A stretch of DNA of 64,000 nt, taken from assembly GCA_933228675.1 (NCBI GenBank), contig OW121741.1:133541806-133605805 (forward strand), written 5' to 3'. The notes under the pieces were generated by a model that was given only the letters and a program-made list of their open reading frames with translations, was not told where the DNA came from and did not search any database. Source of the stretch: Stomorhina lunata (lineage: Eukaryota; Arthropoda; Insecta; Diptera; Rhiniidae). Positions 23,653 to 35,554 of this stretch are shown one piece after another. Each line of letters begins with the position of its first letter. The first letter of the stretch is position 1. The position numbers and the translations under genes are program-made.

Positions 23653-23715
23653 ATGACATGAACCTAAGCCCGACTCGAACTCACGACCATCAACATAAAT
23701 TCTGGCTCAACTAAA
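23653..23715 (-). repeat. tRNA-like fragment inside satellite
   Basis: A G+C-richer stretch interrupts the array. On the minus strand it reads GGTCGTGAGTTCGAGTCGGGC, split here around GAGTTCGAGTC, which fits an RNA polymerase III B box (GGTTCGANNCC) with its T arm. No A box is recognisable, so this may be a SINE or tRNA fragment unrelated to the two SINE copies elsewhere in the window. Confidence 0.4.
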
Positions 23716-23727
23716 ATTAATTTCTTT

Positions 23728-25450
23728 CAAAAATTTTTCTGTAGAAAATTTTTCGTTATAAAAATTTTTCTGTAGAAAATTTTTCGTTATAAAAATTTTT
23801 CTGTAGAAAATTTTTCGTTATAAAAATTTTTCGTTATTAAAATATATCTATAGAAAATTTTTCGTTAAAAAAATTTTTTGTTATAAAAATTTTTCTGTAG
23901 AAAATTTTTCGTTATAAAAATTTTTCTGTAGAAAATTTTATATAACGAAAAAGTTTCTATAGAAACGTTTTTATAACTAAAAATTTCTATAAAAAAATTT
24001 ATATAACGAAAAATTTTCTATAGAAGATTTTTTATAGAAAAATTTTTATTACGAGAAACTTTCTTAACGAACAGTTTGTGTAACGAACAATTTTCTATAG
24101 AAAAAGTTTTGTAACGAAAAATTTTCTATGGAATAATTTTTATAATGTAAAATTTTCTGTAGGAAAATTTATAATTTTTTGTTACGAAAATTTTTCGTTA
24201 TAAAAATGTTTCGTTATAAAAATTTTTCTGTAGAAAATTTTTCGTTATTAAAATATTTCTATAGAAAATTTTTCGATATTAAAATATGTATTTCTGTAGA
24301 AAATTTTTTGTGATAAAAATTTTTTCACAGAAAATTTTTTGTTATAAAAATTTTTCTAAGATAAATTTTTGGTGTTAAAAATGTTTTTATAGAAAATTTT
24401 TAACGTTAAATATTTTTCTATATAAAATTTTTCGTAATAAAAATTTTTTTATTAAAATTTTTTCGCTATCAAAATATTTCTATAGAAAATGTTTCCTAAT
24501 TACAATTTTTCTATAGAAAATTTTTCGTTATAAAAATTTTTCTATAGTATATTTTTTGATATAAAAAGTTTAGAAAATAGAAAATTTGTCGTTATAAATA
24601 TTTTTCTCTAGAAAATTTTTCGTTATTAAAATATATCTAAAGAAAATTTTTCGTTAAAAAAATTTTTCTGTAAAAAAAATTTTTCTGTAGAAAATTTTTT
24701 ATAACGAAAAAGTTTCTATAGAAACGTTTTTATAACTAAAAATTTTCTATAAACAAATTTATATAACGAAAAATTTTCTATAGAAAATTTTTTATAGACA
24801 AATTTTTATTACGAAAAACTTTCTAAAGGAAAATTTTTATAACTAAAAATTTTCTATAGAAAAATTTGTATAACGAAAAATTTTCTATAGAAAAAGTTTT
24901 GTAACGAAAAATTTTCTATGGAATAATTTTTATAATGTAAAATTTTCTGTAGAAAAATTTAAATTTTTTTGTTATAAAACTTTTTCGTTATAAAAATGTT
25001 TCGTTATAAAAATTTTTCTGTAGAAAATTTTTCGTTATTAAAATATTTCTGTAGAAAATTTTTCGTGATAAAAATTTTTTTACAGAAAATTTTTTGTTAT
25101 AAAAATTTTTCTGAGATAAATTTTTTGTGTTAAAAATGTTTCTATAGAAAATTTTTAACGTTAAAAATTTTTCGATATAAAATTTTTCGTAATAAAATTT
25201 TTTTTATTAAAATATTTTCGTTATCAAAATATTTCTATAGAAAATGTTTACAATATTTCTATAGAAAATGTTTACAATTTTTCTATGGAAAATTTTTCGT
25301 TATAAAAATTTTTCTATAGTATCTTTTTTGATATAAAAAAATTAGAAAATAGAAAATTTGTCGTTATAAATATTTTTCTCTAGAAAACTTTTAGCTAAAA
25401 AAAGTTTCTATAGAAAATTTTACAAAATTATTCGTTACAAAAATTTGTCT
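23728..25450. repeat. tandem array of mixed orientation with a 760-770-bp higher-order duplication
   Basis: Units read forward (CGTTAT) at about 23740-23935, reversed (ATAACG) at 23943-24160, forward at 24175-24690, reversed at 24700-24960 and forward again to 25450. The pattern is duplicated: AACGAAAAAGTTTC occurs at 23944 and 24703 (759 bp) and TAGAAAATAG at 24571 and 25343 (772 bp). The duplicated unit therefore includes one forward and one inverted segment. Confidence 0.88.
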
Positions 25451-26579
25451 ATTCAAATTTGTTTGCTCATTCTATAAATCGTTATAAAAACTTAAAAAGA
25501 AAATTCGTTGGTTTTAAAATGTTCTATTTCAATTCAAAAGGGGAATGGAACCGGTCTATTGAACTCAAAAACAAAAAAGACATTTATTTCTGTATATATA
25601 GTATCTATCTATCTATATATGATTGTTCTCATACTTCTTCATACAAGCCAATTGATTTTAACTAACAGTCAGGATCTGAAAAAGTAGTAGATTTTCTTAA
25701 AAATCAGTTTAAAAGGAAACATATATCGAAATGTAAGTGTAAGTTTGTCTATGCATGTTTCAAGGTAGTTTGAGTGTAATACAGCATTTTTTGAGTATAT
25801 AAACTTAAATGCTAAGTGTTATTTAAATGTCTGTGTAAAAGGTATAGATTTTGTCCTTATAAAAATATATTTATGTGTAAAAGTTTGTGTGTGTAGGTAA
25901 GGACGAGTAAATGTATAGTTTTAATATAAAAGTGTATAAGTCTGTTGCTCATGTACTTATTTGGAGCAAAGCATGTATGTAGATTTATGGCGAAACGAAA
26001 TAAGAGAAGAGTATAAATTTTTAGCATTTATACTTATATAATACACAGATAAGTATGTATGTGTGTGTTTGTGTATATGTAAGTAAAAAGTAAGTGCCAA
26101 TGTTTGTGTTTGTGTGAAAACGTTTGAAAGAAAAGTTAATTTAACTTTTCTCATTTCACGAAAGTGAAAAGTTGCCATTGAGCTTATTAAAAGCACATTG
26201 CACTTGTTCTTCTTTTTCTTTGGAAATAAGTGGATTTCATTTCCAATGCTGTGACTTATTTAAGTGTAAAGCACTTGAAAGTAATATGTTTATCTATTTT
26301 TAGTAAATGAATTTTAATTAAATAAAATAAGCAGAAAGATTTTAATTTGAAGGTGATAAGAAGTTTTTACATAAATCTCTTTGATTAGGGATTTTAAAAG
26401 ATGCCCTTCAATTAGAATATTATTAAAAGATTAGATTTCATACAAGACAGTTTTGGGTATAAAAGGGTTTTATTAAAGGTTTTGGTTACGAAGTAAGATG
26501 GGATAAGTCGTTAGTTTAGTTTTAAGTATTTGAAATGTTTCACTATCACTATCAGCAGCTAACACCAAAATAGAAAAGA
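25451..26579. other. spacer, no gene seen
   Basis: This holds TG-rich patches (25885-25900, 26055-26120), a CTATCTATCTATATATG run at about 25604-25620 and CACTATCACTATCAGCAGC near 26541. Open frames at 25459-25665 and on the minus strand at 25957-26196 lie over low-complexity sequence and have no recognisable domain. Confidence 0.6.
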
Positions 26580-27450
26580 AGAAAATTTTCTTATATTGAT
26601 ATATTTTCTAAAGAAATTTTATCACAGTGATAAATTTTCTTAAGAAATTTTATCACAGTGATAAGCGTTCTAAAGAAATTTTATCACAATGATAAATTTT
26701 CTGAAGAAATTTCATCACAATAATAAATTTTCTAAAAAAATTTTACCACAGTGATAAATTTTCTAAAGAAATTTGATCACAATGATAAATTTTCTAAAGA
26801 AATTTCATCACAATAATAAATTTTCTAAAGAAATTTTGTCACAGTGATAAATTTTTTAAAGAAATTTTATTAGAGTGATAAATTTTTTAAAGAAATTTTA
26901 TTAGAGTGGTAAATTATCTAAAGAAATTTTATCACAGTGATAAATTTTCAAAAGAAATTTTATCACAAAAATCTTCTAACGAAATTTTATCAAAATGATA
27001 AATTTTCTAAAGAAATTTTATCACAGTGATATATTTTCTAAAGAAATTTTATCAAAATGATAAATTTTCTAAAGAAATTTTAACACAGTGATAAATTTTC
27101 TAAAGAAATTTTATCACAGTGATAAATTTTCTAATAAAATTTTATCATAGCGATAAATTTTCTAAAGAAATTTTATCACAGCGATAAATTTTCTAAAGAA
27201 ATTTTATCACAGTGATAAATTTTCTAAAGAAATTTTATCACAGTGATAAATTTTCTAAAGAAATTTTATCACAGTGATAAATTTCCTAATGAAATTTTAT
27301 CACAGCGATAAATTTTCTAAAGAAATTTTATCACAGTGATAAATTTTCTAAAGAAATTTTATCACAGTGATAAATTTTCTAAAGAAATATTATCACAGTG
27401 ATAAATTTTCTAAAGAAATTTTATCACAGTGAAAACATTTTCTAAAGAAA
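26580..27450 (+). repeat. 31-bp tandem array, CTAAAG/ATCACAGTGAT type
   Basis: About 28 units of ATAAATTTTC, TAAAGAAATT, TTATCACAGTG (10+10+11=31 bp). The spacing is read directly (GATAAAT at 27183 and 27214). Each unit carries two near-palindromes half a unit apart: TTATCACAGTGATAA and AATTTTCTAAAGAAATT. The sequence differs clearly from the CTATAG families, yet the unit length and the dyad at the CTAAAG centre are kept. Confidence 0.96.
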
Positions 27451-28100
27451 TTTTTATACAAAATATATTCCTATAAAAGGAAAATGTTTCTATAAAAAAA
27501 TTTTTGGTAAACAAATGTTTTATATAAAAAGTTTTCTATGGAACATTTTTCGCTACAAAAATTTTTCTATAGAAATTTTTTTTGTTACAAAAACTTGCCT
27601 ATGGAAAATTTTTCGTTAGAAAAGTTTTTCTGTAGAAAATTTTTCGTTATAAAAACTTTTTAATAGAAAGCTTTTTGTTATAAAAATTTTTCAATAGAAA
27701 ATTTTTGGTTATAAAACTTTTTATATAGGAAATTTTTTATTATAAAAATGTTTCGTTATAAAAATTTTTCTATAGAAAATTGATCGTTATAAAAATTTTT
27801 CTGAAGAAAATTTTTTTATAAAAATTTTTCTGTAGAAAACTTTTCGTTATAAAAATTTTTCTGTAGAAAATTTTTCGTTATTAAAATATGTATTTCTATA
27901 GAAAATTGTTCGTTATTAAAATATATATTTTTATCGAAAATTTTTGGTTATAAAAATTTTTTTATAGAAAATTTTTTAATATAAGAATTTTTCTAAGATA
28001 ATTTTTTCTATAAAAAAATTTTCTATATAAAATTTTTCGTAATAAAAATTTTTGTATAGAAATTTTTGCGATATTAAGATATTTCTGTGGAGAATGTTTC
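27451..28100 (+). repeat. CTATAG-type array embedded between two ATCACAGTGAT arrays
   Basis: Degenerate units with CTATAG or CTGTAG and CGTTAT occupy about 650 bp in the middle of the ATCACAGTGAT block. The left border passes through a hybrid unit (ATCACAGTGAAAACATTTTC, then CCTATAAAAGG). The two families therefore interleave rather than occupying separate loci. Confidence 0.88.
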
Positions 28101-29030
28101 CTTATTAAAATTTCATCACATTAAAAAATTTTCTAAAGAAATTTTATCACATTGATACATTTTTTAAAGAAATTTTATTAGAGTGACAAATTTTTTAAAG
28201 AAATTTTATTAGAGTGATAAATTGTCAAAAGAAATTTTATCACAGTGATAAATTTTCTAAAGAAATTTTATCACAGCGATAAATTTTCTAAAGAAATTTT
28301 ATTACAGTGATAAATTTTCTAAAGAAATTTTATCACAGTGATAAATTTTCTAAAGAAATTTTATCACAGTGATAAATTTTCTAAAGAAATTTTAACACAG
28401 TGATAAATTTTCTAAAGAAATTTTATCACAGTGATAAATTTTCTAAAGAAATTTTATAACAGCAATTAATTTTCTAAAGAAATTTTATCACAGTGATAAG
28501 TTTTCTAAAGAAATTTTATCACAGTGATAAATTTTCTAAAGAAATTTTATGACAGTGATAAATTCTCTAAAGACATTTTATCACAGTGATAAATTTTCTA
28601 AAGAAATTTTATCACAGTGATAAATTTTCAAAAGAAATTTTATCAGTTTATCACAGTGATAAATTTTCTAAAGAAATTTTATCACAGTGATAAATTTTTT
28701 AAAGAAATTTTATCACAGCGATAAATTTTCTAAAGAAATTTTATTACAGTGATAAATTTTCTAAAGAAATTTTATCACAGTGATAAATTTCCTAAAGACA
28801 TTTTATCACTGTGATAAATTTTCTAAAGAAATTTTAACACAGTGATAAATTTTCTAAAGAAATTTTATCACAGTGATAAATTTTATCACAGTGAAAACAT
28901 TTTCTATAGAAATTTTATCACAGTGATAAATTTTCAAAAGTAATTTGAACACAAAGATAAATTTTCTAAAGAAATTTTATCACAGTGATAAATTTTCTAA
29001 AGAAATTTTATCACAGTGATATATTTTGAA
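28101..29030 (+). repeat. 31-bp tandem array, CTAAAG/ATCACAGTGAT type, second block
   Basis: About 30 units of the same family as 26580-27450. A CACAGCGAT variant followed by a TTATTACAGTG variant occurs at 28274 and again at 28716, with matching order of neighbours. The distance of 442 bp equals 14 units plus an 8-bp insertion, so this is a higher-order duplication. Confidence 0.95.
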
Positions 29031-30174
29031 ATAACAACCTGATTTTTAATTACAAGCCAATTTTCATATTTATTTTAAAATATTTATCCACTTCAATGAC
29101 AATTAAAATCAATGCGTTTAATTTAAACGATTCGTTTGAGTATAAAGCAAATAATTGGGGGTAGTCAGTTTTTTTTGCTTGATCCTTAACATTTGCAACA
29201 GAGAAGAACCGACCAACAAAATAATATCAATTATATTTATTTGAAAATTTAAAACAACGACGACCACATTTGGAAGCTTTGAGATATTTTCTTTATTTTA
29301 GATGAGGTGAGTTGGTAAAAAAAATAAAAATTCCAATTGTGGGGAATGTTTGAATTATTTACTCTACCGAACTCCATTTAAATAAATTCTACATTCCTCC
29401 ATGTATGTATATTTACTTAAACATATACAACCAATATATACAACTATTCATAAGTACCCAACGGTTGCCAAGTAAAGTGCTCTATCTAAAACAAACTTTA
29501 TGGCTTAGGATCTTGCATATGCCAAACATTTGAAGGGTATTTATAGCATTTAGGCGGTTAAGCTCAAATTAATTTCTAGCTGCTCTCAAGTTGATTCTTA
29601 TATCTTTCGTAAAGACAAGCCCATTATAAAATCCCCTGATAATTTCCCTGGTATTGAAGTCATATATTATTTTTTTTTAACTATTGGGTTTAAAGTTTTT
29701 TCCAAAAAAAAAAAGAAATAAATGTATGACATTTTCATCGAGCTGATGATATGATGTTTATTTGTTTGTTTGTATTCGTATATTTTTAATGCTTGAAACG
29801 ACTAAATGAATGACTGAAAGAATGAGTGAGTGACTGACTGAATTGGTAAAAAATTTAATTCGACAGACTGTAAAATCATTTGACCACTTTTTTGGTTGTT
29901 TGTATTTTATATTTTTTTATACACTTTGAAACTCACTAACTCGAGACCGGCTAGATTCTGAGAGAAATGGAAATCAGCTTTTGGGTAACATACCGGAAAT
30001 TAAGTTTGATCGAACTAAAAGTGGGTATATATAGACAGATTTAACTAGATATATATATATACACATATAGTATATAAATATATATATAGACAGATAATAT
30101 ATAGAACCAAATTTTATATGTTCACACCGATTTTTCTATATAAGACAGATTTGTATACAATTCGTAAAAAAAAA
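29031..30174. other. spacer, no gene seen
   Basis: This is AT-rich spacer with TTTGTTTGTTTG at about 29760, GAGTGAGTGACTGACTGA at about 29824-29840 and a degenerate (TA)n tract at 30040-30085. A slightly G+C-richer phrase ACTCGAGACCGGCTAG lies near 29940. No gene is recognised. Confidence 0.6.
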
Positions 30175-31740
30175 ATTATAGCAGTGATAAATTTTCAAAC
30201 TATCATTGTCATAAAAATATTATAAAAAATCATTGTAATACAATTTTTAATATGGAAAGATTTCTTTAAATTAATCACTGTGATTAATTTTATTAAGATA
30301 TTATCACTTTGATTGATTGATGAATTTTCTTAGAAATTTTATAACATTGATTAATAATTGTAAAAAAATTTTATCACTGTGATAATTTTTCGAAACAAAT
30401 TTTATCACAGCGATCAGTTTTATCACGTTGTTTAATTTTCTAAAGAGGTTTTGTCACAGTGACAAACTTTCTAAAGAAATTTCCTGACAATGATGAATTT
30501 TCCAAAGAATTTTTATCACGGTGATACATTTTCTAAAGAATTTCTATTACAGTACTAAACTTCCTGAAGAGTTTTCTGATAGTGATGTTTTTTTTAAATC
30601 AATTTCATAGCAGCGATAAGTTAAAAAAAAAAAATATTTAAGCGGTAAGTTTTCTAAAGAAAATTTTGAATTTTTATAAGTGTTAAATTTTCTAAAGAAT
30701 TTTTATTTTCAGTGATAAAGCAATTGTCTGAAGAAAATTTATTACAGTAATTAGTTTTCTAAAGAACAATGAACAATTTTCTACAAAACTTTTATAACAA
30801 TGACAAATTTTCTAAAAAAAATTTTGTGATCAAATTTTTTCTAATGAAATGTGACAGTGATAAACTTTCTAACAGAATTTGATCACAGCGATAAATTTTC
30901 TAAAGAAGTTTGATCACAGTGATGAACTTTCTCATAAAATTTTATTAAAGTGATACATTTTGTGAAGAAATTTGTTAACAGTAATACATTTTTTAAAGAA
31001 ATTTGATCAAAGTGATAAATTTTCTAAAACAATTTGAACACAGTTATAAATTTTCTAAGGAAACTTGATCACAGAGATGAATTTTCTAATGAATTCGATC
31101 ACAGTGATAAATTTCTAAAGAAATTTTTATCACAGTGATAAATTTTCTGAAGAAATTTTTATTACAGTGATACTTTTTTTGAACAAATTTAATCCAGTCA
31201 TACATTTTCTAAAAAAATTTTTATCACAGTGATACATTTTCTTAAGAAATTTGATCACAGTGACAATTCTTAAGAAATTGTATCTCAGTGATTAATTTTT
31301 TAATGAAATTTGATTACTGTGATAATTTGCTGAAGAAATTTGATCACAGTGATTAATTTTCTTATGAAAGTTTATTACAGATATAATTTTCTGTGAAAAT
31401 TTGATCAAAGTGACACATTTTCTGAAACAATTTGATCACAGTAATAAATTTTCTAAGGAAACTTGACCACAGATAAAAAGTTTTTAAAGAATTTGATTAC
31501 AGTGATGAAGTTTATAAAGACATTTTTTCACAGTGATATTTTTGAAAAAAATTGATCACAGTTATGAATTTTCTTATGAAATTTGATAACAGTAATAATT
31601 TTCTGAAGTGATAAATTTTGTCATAAAATTTGGCTACATTGATAATTATCTAAAGAAATTAGATTTGATTTCTAAAACAATTTGATCACAGTGATCAATT
31701 TTCTAAGGATACTTGATTCCAGATATAATTTTTCTAAAGA
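30175..31740 (+). repeat. degenerate array, CTAAAG/GATCACAGTGAT type
   Basis: Decayed units of the ATCACAGTGAT family, many with TTGATCACAGTGATAA instead of TTATCACAGTGATAA. The 31-bp spacing survives in places, but insertions and deletions are frequent. I infer an old array. Confidence 0.88.
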
Positions 31741-31795
31741 ATTTGATTCTTCTGTTATCCTTGACTCCCAGTGGAGCATAGGGCCTCAAAAGAAT
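31741..31795 (-). pseudogene. short non-satellite insert, possible LINE 3' end
   Basis: About 50 bp of higher G+C sequence sits inside the array. On the minus strand one frame reads EALCSTGSQG and stops, and another reads RPYAPLGVKD. These resemble the C-terminal tails of some non-LTR retrotransposon proteins as I remember them. Its position downstream, on the same strand, of the LINE-like fragment at 32095-32330 fits one broken insertion. This is weak evidence because the piece is short. Confidence 0.3.
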
Positions 31796-32094
31796 TTGAT
31801 TACAGTGATACAATTTAAAAAAAAAATTATCACAGTAAATTTGATTACAGTGATACATTTTTTAAAAATTTGATTCCACTAATACATTTTCTTAAGAAAT
31901 TTGATCACAGTGATAAATTTTCTATAGAAATTTGATTACAGTAATCAATTTTCTATAGAAATTTGATCACATGATAAATTTTCTTAAGAAATTTGATCAC
32001 AGCAATAAATTTTCTAATAAAACTTGATCACTGTGATAAATTTTCTCAAGAAATTTGAATACAGTGATAAATTTTTTAAAGAAATTTTATCTCT
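31796..32094 (+). repeat. ATCACAGTGAT-type array between two non-satellite inserts
   Basis: About nine moderately preserved units (TTGATCACAGTGATAAATTT) lie between the two LINE-like inserts. If these inserts were once one element, this segment arose within it by later expansion or gene conversion. Confidence 0.85.
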
Positions 32095-32330
32095 TTTTCT
32101 TACTTAAATGAACTATATTTACAATATGTTAAGGTCAAAGACCGAGCATATTTTTGAATTAAGGACACATAGATCTTGTGTTCAAATTCTTCACATTCGT
32201 AGGCCAAACTTTGAAATATTTTCCTATACTTGGCCTTACCATCGAAGTTTCGGATGTCCTCATCTACGAGTTCCCTCGGAATCATTTTTGAACACTTTTT
32301 TTGCTGGAGTATTTTAATTTATTCGCATAA
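32095..32330 (-). pseudogene. LINE-type reverse transcriptase C-terminal fragment, decayed
   Basis: Non-satellite sequence inside the array. On the minus strand one frame reads KVFKNDSEGTRR, stop, GHPKLRW, stop, GQV, stop, ENISKFGLR. This fits the conserved pattern G-R-x-x-G-x-P-x-L-R-W...V...LG-x-x seen near the C-terminus of many insect LINE (endonuclease-reverse transcriptase) proteins. At least five in-frame stops (TGA, TAA, TAG) break it. No reverse transcriptase core is present, so only the tail remains, as in a 5'-truncated insertion. A 61-codon ATG frame on the same strand at 32100-32285 is in a different phase and is not the real product. Assignment to a LINE clade is not possible. 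Confidence 0.5.
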
Positions 32331-33565
32331 GAACGAAATTTTATGGCAATGATAAATTTTCTAAAAAAAATATTATCACAGTGACAAATTTTATAAAAAA
32401 ATTTCACACAGTGATATATTTTTTAAATTGTTTTTTTTTAGCAGAGATAAGTTTTTTTTAAAAATTTTTGATTGAAGTGAAAAATTTTCTCAAGAAATTT
32501 TATCACTGTGATAAAAGTTATAATGAAATTGTAGCACGGTGATAAACTTTTCAGAGATATTCGAAAACAGTGATACATTTTCTTTGGCAATTTGATCAGT
32601 TAGAAATTTTCTATAAATGATACATTTTCAAAGAATTTTTATCACACTTATAAATTTTTTACAGGATTTCTTTTACAGTGATAAATTTTCTAAAGAATTT
32701 TTTTCTTAGTTATAATATAGTTTATAAAGAAATTGTATCACAATGATATATTTCCAAAAGAATTTTTTTAAAAGAGATTAGTTTTCATAAAAAAATGCAT
32801 TTATATTAAAAGTTTTGTAGTGAAATTTTATATCAGTGATAATTATTCTGATAAGATTTAATCACAGTGATATATTTTATAAAGAAATTTTATGACAGCA
32901 AAAAAGTTTTTAAAGAAATTTTATCACAGTGATAATTTTTAGGTGAATTTATTACAATATTGAATTTACTTAGGAAATTTTATCAATTTTTTTTTCGCAC
33001 AAGAAAAAAAATTTATTGCAATGATAAATTTTCTAAAAAGAATATCATCTCAGTGACAAATTTTAAAAAGAAATTTCACACAGTGATATATTTTTTAAAG
33101 GGTTTTTTTTGCAGAGATACTTTTTTCACAAATATTTTATTTAAGTGAAAAATTTTCTAAAGATATTTTATCACTGTGGTAAAAGTTATAATGAAATTGT
33201 AGCGCTTTCAAGAAAAATTTTAACACAGTTATACATTTTTTTTTGAAATTTGATCAGTTATAAATTTTCTATAAAAAATGTTTATCACAGTGATACTGTT
33301 TCAAAAAATTTTTATCACACCAATACATTTTTTACAGGATTTCTTTTACAGTGATAAATTTTCTAAATATATAATATAGTTTGTAGAGAAATTGTATCAC
33401 AATTTTTTTTGCAGAGTTAAGTTTTCCAAAAAAATGCCACATAAATGAATTTTTAATGAAATTTTATATAAGTGATAAATTTTTTAAAGAAATTTTATCA
33501 CAGTGATAATTTTTAGGAGAATTTGTCACAATGTTCAATTTTCTTAGGAAATTTTATCACAGTCG
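32331..33565 (+). repeat. degenerate ATCACAGTGAT-type array with internal duplication
   Basis: Strongly decayed units. The order of unusual phrases repeats: TGTGATAAAAGTTATAATGAAATTGTAGC-like text occurs at about 32508 and 33174, and TTTTACAGGATTTCTTTTACAG at about 32658 and 33332. The spacing is about 666-674 bp, so a block of roughly 670 bp was duplicated before the units decayed further. Confidence 0.82.
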
Positions 33566-35184
33566 AAAAGAGACAACCTCTTTTCGAACCAGTCTAACAG
33601 ACATGCACGCATACCAACATTCACATACATACATACTCGTACATACATTCGTATATGTATGTATTTAATTCATTATTTATATTTGTGTAGTTGATTTTAT
33701 TTTTGTGTGATTTTATTTTTTCACTTAGTTCCATATTTTTTTGTAGCTGCTTTCATAAATACTCCATTTTTTTTTTGTTTGTTTCTGGTATTTGGGTTTG
33801 TGTTTCTATTTTATAAATACACATAAATTTTTTGTTAAATGTTTAAATCGTGGGCTCACTTTTGAGTGCTTTTAAAATCAAAAATTAAAAATAAAAACAT
33901 TTCACAAAATTTTTTTTGTTTTGCGGAATTTTTTGGTTAAACAAAACCATTTTTATAATAGAGAACGACAAGTGTTGAAAAATATACAACAAAAATTTGG
34001 GAACGTCAACAACATATCTCCAGCTTCTGTTTCATTGGTTTTCAATTAAATTCTTTTCATGTTGATGATCAAGTGTTGGTTCGTTGGTTGATTGGTTGGC
34101 TGGTTGAATGACTGAATGTTTGACTGACTGACTGACCGGCAGGCTGGCTGGCTGGATGAATGGACTGGACTGGACCGTTGGATGTATGGATGGATGGGGT
34201 GATTGGTTGAATGATTGACTCTCTGAATGACTGACATTTATGTGTATGAGTATAAAATTTGTGGTATACTATAATTTCAAACAGAAAGAAAAAATATCGC
34301 AAAGGGGACAATTTGTGCTGAGGAATGGTTTTTAAATACATCATCGCAGTTATTTAAAACTTAGTTGTTAACGTTGTTGTTGTGGTCCGTCCGTCCATGA
34401 TTCATGTTTGCTGCTGCTGCTACTGCTGTTGTCGTTATAGTTGTAGTTGTTGTTATTGCCAATGTGATTAAATTGTCAGATAATTTTGTTCATACAGTTG
34501 TAAATTTCAACGTGTTATAAATTTGTTAGTGGTATTCTTCAATTTTTTTTTGTTTTCTATTTTTATGTTTTTTTTTGTTGCTGTTGTTCTCGTTATTATT
34601 TTTTCCTTTTGTTTGGTTGAGCTTTTATGTTTTTGCTTTTAATTAAATTGAAAAATGTAATCAATATATTCAGCTTTTTTTGTGCACGACTTGCTAATAA
34701 AATAGAATATTTTAGAGGAATTAAATGAAACATAAAATATCTAATCATCGCACAAAAATTGGAAAAATGCTTAAAAAAAATCCAAAATTTTGTTCGCTTT
34801 AATTAAGGAGATGGAATCTGTGAGTGCACTTAAATTGGATTTTTGACAAGATTTTTTATTATATAAAGTTTAATCATCTTAGTCTTCTCAGTGAATTTTT
34901 ATAACACCTGTTAAGGGACGAAAGAATCTCATTTTCTCAATAGTTTGTTATATTGAATATAATTTATATAATTTTTCTTTTCAAAACTTTTTTTTTCTGA
35001 AAAAGTTGTTTGAATTTTTTTATTTGCAAAAATATGCAGATGATTTATATACTGTTTAAAAGCTTGGACTGTAGCCTTTCATTTTTTAAAAAACAAATTT
35101 TGCAAATTTTTACTTTTAAAAGTTACAACCCATAAAAACAGAAAAGATTTATTTTCTTCTCTAAAATAAAAAATTATTAAAAGT
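33566..35184. other. spacer with tetranucleotide patch, no gene seen
   Basis: CATACATAC and ATGTATGTAT patches lie near 33620-33665. A degenerate tetranucleotide tract (GGTT, GACT, GGCT, GGAT) lies at about 34078-34240, and GTTGTTGTTGTGG with CTGCTGCTGCTACTGCTG at 34372-34428. Minus-strand open frames at 34046-34344 translate the tetranucleotide tract (Ser-, Gln- and Asn-rich) and are not genes. Confidence 0.6.
34078..34240. repeat. degenerate tetranucleotide repeat tract
   Basis: Runs of GGTTGGTT-like, GACTGACTGACTGAC, GGCTGGCTGG and GGATGGATGG follow one another, each differing from the next by one base of the tetranucleotide. This is a decayed microsatellite with successive mutant motifs. 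Confidence 0.85.
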
Positions 35185-35554
35185 AAAATTTTATCAAAGC
35201 GACAAATTTTCTGAAAAAATGTATCACTGTGATAATTTTTTTAAAGAAATGTTATCGTAGTAAAAAAATTTCCTAGAAAATTTTACCAACGTAAACAATT
35301 TTTAAATAAATTTTATTATATTTTCTGAAGATATTTTGTCAAAGTGATACATTAAAAAAAATTATCACAGTGATGAATTTTCTTTAGAAATAAAATTACC
35401 GAGAACTTTTTCTAAAAAAGAAGAAAAAATATTGTAACAGTGAAAAATGTCCAAGGAAATTTTATGTCAGTGATGCATTTAGTAAAGAAAAGTTAATCAC
35501 AATGATAAAGTTTAATAAAAAATTTGTTTTAAGCAATAAATTGAAATAGCAAAA
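35185..35554 (+). repeat. degenerate ATCACAGTGAT-type array edge
   Basis: Broken units such as TTATCACAGTGATGAATTTTC, split by indels, form the left edge of the 35.2-38.1 kb array. Confidence 0.8.

Noticed and set aside
26580..29030. TTATCACAGTGATAA resembling phage repressor operators
   Set aside because: The similarity is limited to a generic ATCAC/GTGAT dyad; tens of tandem copies in fly DNA argue for satellite sequence, not an operator.
32100..32285. 61-codon minus-strand ATG frame (MIPRELVDEDIRNF...)
   Set aside because: A different phase of the same strand carries the LINE-like residues, so this frame is an out-of-phase shadow of a decayed retroelement.
34046..34344. Ser/Gln/Asn-rich minus-strand frames
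   Set aside because: They translate the degenerate tetranucleotide tract and do not keep one frame across it.
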